Assembly: GCA_002710785.1 (NCBI GenBank)
Contig: PAMC01000012.1
Coordinates: 18,441 to 43,895, forward strand
Length of the DNA: 25,455 bases
Origin: a bacterium
GTDB taxonomy: Bacteria; Patescibacteriota; Minisyncoccia; Phycocordibacterales; UBA918
Direction: 5' to 3'
Shown piece after piece: positions 22,414 to 25,455 of this stretch (its first letter is position 1; every line of letters starts with the position of its first letter). The notes below the pieces were generated by a model. It saw only the letters and a list, made by a program, of their open reading frames with translations. It did not search any database and was not told the DNA's origin. The translations under genes and the position numbers were made by a program.

Positions 22414-22713
22414 AATTGTGATTGTGACTTTATTAACGAAAATGATCTTATTTCGCAGCTACAAGCCTTGCTCGATGATATCGATATCAAGGTAGTGCCG
22501 ATGAGAGATAAGATTACTGCTGAGGTTAAAAGGTACAAACAGTTTCAGCAGATGTTACTAGGAAAAGAGGAAAAGATCGCTGTCAGCAGCATTGACATCA
22601 GAAACTACGCAAAGTTTATTTTGCAGGAAGGTGGTATTGAGGAAAAAAGAGATTTTCTAAGATACTTAAAAAGTACGGTTTCTTTAAACAAAAAGAAAGT
22701 TTGTTTGGTATAG
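22414..22713 (+). pseudogene. C-terminal fragment of a probable site-specific (serine) recombinase
   Basis: The plus frame from about 22414 reads NCDCDFINENDLISQLQALL and continues DDIDIKVVPMRDKITAEVKR, ending IEEKRDFLRYLKSTVSLNKK and then a TAG at 22711. A late E-E-K-R-x-x-L-x-x-L-K-S-x-x-x-L segment after a lysine-rich helix resembles the extreme C-terminus of large serine recombinases seen in CPR genomes. I judge this from memory of such proteins, so the family call is tentative. There is no catalytic domain and no proper start; a TTG at 22468 could open 81 residues. It is clearly richer in A+T than the genes to its left. Best read as a remnant left at an integration or deletion junction. 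Confidence 0.5.
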
Positions 22714-22749
22714 GAACTTCATCGTACTGAATATTTTGCATTTCATTAC

Positions 22750-22777
22750 TTGACACGTTTGTTATTATTAATAGTGT
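22750..22777 (+). promoter_or_regulatory. Promoter of the small membrane protein gene
   Basis: Consensus TTGACA (22750-22755), a 16-base AT-rich spacer and TAGTGT (22772-22777). The -10 ends 7 bases before the ATG at 22785, predicting a leaderless message. Confidence 0.6.
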
Positions 22778-22784
22778 AAAAGGT

Positions 22785-23171
22785 ATGACAGGTTGGTTAA
22801 AAAGCAATATTTCTCATAAACTCACTGCACTTCTGATCGCGGGAGTGTTTGTAGTGGTCACCTTTGCCTGTTTCACTATGGCTACCGATCATGGACATGG
22901 TCTCGATGTTGGAGCCGCTTGTGAGACAGTGATGACATTGGCTGATAATGCGGTGATTCAAACAGGTCTTGTGCTTCTGTTGGTAGTTGCTGCTGCTTGT
23001 CTTTGCTTCCGATCTTTCAACACACTTTCTTTCTCAGACACGTTGACGAGATTACAGGTTTTTCATAGTCCGCCATCAAATTACTTTATCTCACCACAAG
23101 AGTACTCCTACTTGCAGAAGCTCTTTAGCTCGGGTGTTATACACGCCAAACTTCATAGCGTAACTTCCTAA
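22785..23171 (+). CDS. Small two-helix membrane protein with His-rich loop
   Basis: No family was recognised in this 128-residue protein. It has two membrane segments (LTALLIAGVFVVVTFACFTM and IQTGLVLLLVVAAACLCF). They are joined by a short loop with TDHGHGLD, likely extracytoplasmic, and a tail of about 50 residues that is Ser/Tyr/Phe rich. The His-x-His pair, with cysteines close to or inside the membrane, would suit transient metal binding. The neighbouring cupredoxin makes that idea attractive but it is inference. Its own consensus promoter and a terminator make it a single-gene unit at the left edge of the redox gene set. Codon use is A+T richer than in the dcw genes. Confidence 0.7.
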   Translation: MTGWLKSNISHKLTALLIAGVFVVVTFACFTMATDHGHGLDVGAACETVMTLADNAVIQTGLVLLLVVAAACLCFRSFNTLSFSDTLTRLQVFHSPPSNYFISPQEYSYLQKLFSSGVIHAKLHSVTS

Positions 23172-23216
23172 CCAACGACGTAAAGCTCGTTACAGTCTTT
23201 ACCGTTGGTTTTTTTG
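23170..23216 (+). terminator. Rho-independent terminator
   Basis: AACCAACG (23170-23177) pairs with CGTTGGTT (23203-23210), with an inner GTAAAG/CTTTAC pairing and a run of T after it. It overlaps the TAA of the small membrane protein. A -10-like TATTAT at 23217-23222 follows at once and may serve the DsbA-like gene. Confidence 0.8.
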
Positions 23217-23249
23217 TATTATTCACGCAACTAATCAATCGAAAAAACT

Positions 23250-24005
23250 ATGGAAGAAAACGCTAAAAGCAATATTGCAAACCCGTATCTGATACCACTT
23301 GCTATTGTAATTGCCGGTGGACTAATTGCCGGTGCAGTATTTATGAATGGAGGTAATAGTGGAAACGTACCGATTACAAATAACGGAAATAATCAGCCAA
23401 CTCAGGCAGCGCCACAGCCGTCCGGTTCGACTGATGATGTTCGATCTATCACCGCAGAAGACCACATTAAAGGTGATCCTAATGCACCGGTGAAAATTGT
23501 CGAATACTCAGACTTTGAGTGCCCATTCTGTAAGCGCTTTCATGACACTATGAATCAGGTAATGGCCTCAGAGTTAGGCACGTCGGGTGAAGTAGCCTGG
23601 GTGTATCGACATTTTCCACTCGATCAGTTACATCCTGTAAAAGCTCGGGCTGAAGCGGTAGCGTCAGAGTGTGCGGCAGAACTTGGTGGTAACGATGCGT
23701 TTTGGCAATTTGCTGACCGGTTTATGGAGATAACTCCTTCAAACAACCGCACAGAAATTGAAACCGTCATTCCACAAATTGTACGTGAAATTGGGCTTGA
23801 TGAGACTGCTTTTCAAACCTGCTTTGAAAGCGGCAAGTATGACGAACACATTCAAGATGACGTCGATAATGCAATCGCGACCGGAGGACGTGGTACACCA
23901 TGGAGTATTGTAGTGGCCCCAAACGGAAAGACGTTTCCACTTAATGGCGCACAGCCATTAGCGGCCGTTCAACAACTCATCGGACTCGCCAGCCAAGAAC
24001 AGTGA
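23250..24005 (+). CDS. Membrane-anchored DsbA-family thiol oxidoreductase
   Basis: This 251-residue protein has one N-terminal anchor (LIPLAIVIAGGLIAGAVFM, about 14-32) and then a Gly/Asn/Pro/Gln linker. Its DsbA-like thioredoxin domain carries active site C91-P-F-C94 in YSDFECPFCKRFHDT, YRHFPLDQLHPVKA near 118-131, and the cis-proline loop GGRGTPWSIVV near 211-221. Such proteins (Thioredoxin_4/BdbD type) form or isomerise disulfides in exported proteins. Additional Cys near 139 and 186 could form a structural pair. It heads a run of four extracytoplasmic genes and its stop lies 2 bases from the start of the polytopic CxxC protein, its most likely redox partner. Confidence 0.9.
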   Translation: MEENAKSNIANPYLIPLAIVIAGGLIAGAVFMNGGNSGNVPITNNGNNQPTQAAPQPSGSTDDVRSITAEDHIKGDPNAPVKIVEYSDFECPFCKRFHDTMNQVMASELGTSGEVAWVYRHFPLDQLHPVKARAEAVASECAAELGGNDAFWQFADRFMEITPSNNRTEIETVIPQIVREIGLDETAFQTCFESGKYDEHIQDDVDNAIATGGRGTPWSIVVAPNGKTFPLNGAQPLAAVQQLIGLASQEQ

Positions 24006-24007
24006 CC

Positions 24008-24559
24008 ATGGGAGGGCAAGTAGTAACAGTACTCAGGAAACCAAGGTATTTACTCACCGCAATAGTAGTCGCGGTTAGCGTCTTTACATTGGCTGTGTGG
24101 TTACCAAATTTCTCTCTTCTCGGTCAAGTACTACACCCTGATTCGGCTGGATCTGTTTCTGAAAAAGCAAGCTTCCTATGGAGTCTCTACGGCTCTATCG
24201 GTACTAACTTCACAGTCGTATCTGCCACGTACACAATCATCATTGCCGTTCTCTTTGGAGTAAATATTTCTCTCTTAGCGTATTACATTTCTCGTATGAG
24301 AGGCGGTGTGCGTGGCGTTGGCAGCACCAGTGCTGCCGGTATTGGTGGACTCGTTAGTGGGATTTTCGGCATTGGCTGTGCAGCTTGCGGTACGTTCATC
24401 CTTACCTCTGTGCTCGCGCTCTTTGGAGCTACTGGCTTTCTCGCCATTCTTCCGTTGGGTGGAGAGGAGTTTGGTCTTATTGGAGTGGGGCTTCTCGTAT
24501 ACTCAATCTACTTACTCGCCAAAAAGATCAATGATCCTTTGGTTTGTGAAATAAATTAG
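24008..24559 (+). CDS. Polytopic membrane protein with intramembrane CxxC
   Basis: No named family was recognised with confidence. The protein has 183 residues and four or five membrane segments: YLLTAIVVAVSVFTLAVWLP, TYTIIIAVLFGVNISLLAYY, the Gly-rich GIGGLVSGIFGIGCAACGTF continuing ILTSVLALFG, and FGLIGVGLLVYSIYLLAKK. C124-A-A-C127 lies in the Gly-rich segment at a membrane boundary, as redox CxxC pairs do in DsbD, CcdA and VKOR. It is neither the VKOR nor the DsbB fold by motif. Its position 2 bases after the DsbA-like gene suggests that it reoxidises or reduces that protein. A GTG at 24002 that overlaps the DsbA stop is an alternative start. A structural or metal-binding role for the cysteines is also possible. 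Confidence 0.8.
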   Translation: MGGQVVTVLRKPRYLLTAIVVAVSVFTLAVWLPNFSLLGQVLHPDSAGSVSEKASFLWSLYGSIGTNFTVVSATYTIIIAVLFGVNISLLAYYISRMRGGVRGVGSTSAAGIGGLVSGIFGIGCAACGTFILTSVLALFGATGFLAILPLGGEEFGLIGVGLLVYSIYLLAKKINDPLVCEIN

Positions 24560-24570
24560 ACATAGACGTG

Positions 24571-24576
24571 TAATAA
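24571..24576 (+). promoter_or_regulatory. Possible -10 before the cupredoxin gene
   Basis: TAATAA, directly preceded by TG, ends exactly 9 bases before the ATG at 24586, the same spacing as at five other genes here. There is no -35 at the right distance, so the call is weak and read-through from the upstream genes is equally likely. Confidence 0.35.
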
Positions 24577-24585
24577 CAAAAGATT

Positions 24586-24984
24586 ATGAATCAAATGACA
24601 ATCGCTTCTGTTATTATCGGCATAGGAATGATTGCAGCTGCTTTCATAGCAACAGGCAACATTCCGGGTGGCGGTGATGGAGTGAAAACATTCAACATAG
24701 TGATGGAAAACAATCGTTACAATCCGTCAGAGATTGTAGCGACGGTTGGCGACCGGGTGGTCATAAACTTTGAAAATCGCGACCCGGTGTCACACGGTGT
24801 CTCTCTTCCGCAGTTTAACGCAACCGTTCCAAACGGGCATGTACCGGCGGGAGGTACTGCACGGATGGAATTTATTGCTGACCGTGCCATAAGTACTGAC
24901 GCAGCAGTTTGTGGCGGTCCGAATCCGTCCGACAAGACTGATGATCATGGTGAAGAACTCATTGTTCGAGTTCTCGAAGCGTAG
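24586..24984 (+). CDS. Membrane-anchored cupredoxin-like protein
   Basis: This 132-residue protein has an N-terminal anchor or uncleaved signal (IASVIIGIGMIAAAFIATGN) and one cupredoxin beta-sandwich. Family signatures are YNPSEIVATVGDRVVINFEN and DPVSHGVSLPQ with H70, then the ligand loop C109-GGPNPSDKTDD-H121. His, Cys and His would be three type-1 copper ligands. The Met usually four or five residues after the second His is not evident, so the axial ligand or even the copper load is uncertain. It may shuttle electrons outside the membrane or bind copper. It sits between the CxxC membrane protein and the DUF7282-like gene, 3 bases before the latter. Confidence 0.85.
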   Translation: MNQMTIASVIIGIGMIAAAFIATGNIPGGGDGVKTFNIVMENNRYNPSEIVATVGDRVVINFENRDPVSHGVSLPQFNATVPNGHVPAGGTARMEFIADRAISTDAAVCGGPNPSDKTDDHGEELIVRVLEA

Positions 24985-24987
24985 CGT

Positions 24988-25455
24988 ATGACAAAGAAAT
25001 TACTTATTGGAGGTGGTGTAGTGGTAGTTGCGGTTCTGTGGTTACTTCTACTAAACAATAAAGATGTCCCACCAACGTCTCAGGTTAACGAAACTGCAAA
25101 CTCGGTACCTACTGAGGACAGTGTTGGTGTTAAAGCTTCGCTGCTGGTTCCGCCACAGTCTGATCCAGGTACAGTGCACGTTGAACGCGCAACGCTCACC
25201 AAAGGAGGATTCTTGGCAGTTAGAGCAGTCGACGGGAACCGCCTCGGACAGATTATTGAAATTAGTGAGTATCTTACTGCTGGAATCCATAACAATGTGT
25301 CGATTTCGCTGGGCGAATTCTACGAAGGTGGTGAGGAGCTTATGGTTATGATTTATGAAGATGCTGGTAATGACCAAATCTTTAATGACCTTGATCAGCC
25401 TTATGAAGAAAATGGTGTCCTTGTTGCGGTGTACGTCGAGACTGGAGAAGTTGTG
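24988..25455 (+). CDS. Membrane-anchored DUF7282-like protein, 3' end outside window
   Basis: From the ATG at 24988 the frame is open for 156 codons to the window edge. An anchor (LLIGGGVVVVAVLWLLLL) is followed by a Thr/Glu/Asn linker. A domain then starts VHVERATLTKGGFLAVRAVD, continues through ISEYLTAGIHNNVSISL and reaches LMVMIYEDAGNDQIFNDLDQ. The order, a GGF(V/L)xV strand, G-x-x-I-x-x-S-x-Y-L-x-x-G-x-H-x-N-V, then a D-x-x-x-x-x-F-D acidic loop, matches DUF7282, a domain best known from secreted archaeal proteins. Function is unknown; the acidic loop could bind a metal. It follows the cupredoxin by 3 bases and is probably in the same operon. Another domain could lie beyond the edge. Confidence 0.72.
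   Translation, partial: MTKKLLIGGGVVVVAVLWLLLLNNKDVPPTSQVNETANSVPTEDSVGVKASLLVPPQSDPGTVHVERATLTKGGFLAVRAVDGNRLGQIIEISEYLTAGIHNNVSISLGEFYEGGEELMVMIYEDAGNDQIFNDLDQPYEENGVLVAVYVETGEVV

Noticed and set aside
22196..22495. 99-residue plus-strand open frame across the island junction
   Set aside because: It runs antisense to the phosphoribosyltransferase and in another frame of the recombinase-like fragment, and shows no features of its own.
25064..25351. 95-residue plus-strand open frame at the right edge
   Set aside because: It is an alternative frame inside the anchored DUF7282-like gene that starts at 24988 and remains open to the edge.

Overview
The window looks like chromosome of a small-genome bacterium of the Candidate Phyla Radiation (Patescibacteria), most like the Parcubacteria. 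This is inference from protein features rather than from a marker gene. The features are a single-domain prolyl-tRNA synthetase, a MurF without its N-terminal domain, a very short MreD, a short delta-prime-like clamp-loader protein, a VirD4/TraG-type ATPase with a long N-terminal extension, and secreted proteins of a kind common in that group. Stops are TAA, TAG and TGA, so UGA is not recoded. Genes are tightly packed, often with ATGA-type or abutting junctions. No tRNA, rRNA, CRISPR array or intact transposon was recognised, and once genes are called no gap exceeds about 220 bases.

Layout, left to right. Positions 1-160 hold the 5' end of a leftward XRE-type regulator gene, divergent from an mreB paralogue (160-1173) across a palindrome. 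Next come a structured spacer and a VirD4/TraG-like ATPase (1388-4159). A Pro/Ala-rich protein, a delta-prime-like clamp-loader subunit, ribosome recycling factor, the site-2 protease RseP and prolyl-tRNA synthetase fill 4223-9110. A cell-shape operon, mreB-mreC-mini mreD-PBP2 (9126-13034), is followed by greA, lysS and one unknown gene. The division and cell-wall (dcw) cluster mraZ-rsmH-ftsL-ftsI-murF spans 16059-20750, and a secreted acidic two-repeat protein ends the ordinary part at a strong terminator (21772-21797). Together the two wall operons supply the elongation transpeptidase with its scaffold, the division transpeptidase and the last cytoplasmic precursor ligase.

From about 22414 the sequence becomes visibly richer in A+T. 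A leftward phosphoribosyltransferase gene has lost its N-terminal half exactly where a rightward C-terminal fragment of a recombinase-like protein begins. To the right is an extracytoplasmic redox/copper gene set: a small two-helix protein, a membrane-anchored DsbA-like thioredoxin, a polytopic protein with a buried CxxC, an anchored cupredoxin, and an anchored DUF7282-like protein that runs off the window. This looks like an acquired island and is the best candidate here for an undescribed functional unit.

A second thread is regulatory. At six start codons a -10-like hexamer ends exactly 9 bases upstream, and at three more it ends 7-8 bases upstream, none with a Shine-Dalgarno sequence. This predicts leaderless mRNAs. 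The only strong Shine-Dalgarno sequence seen precedes a gene with a real leader (15307). The mraZ promoter carries TGG repeats at 10-base spacing, like the known MraZ operator.
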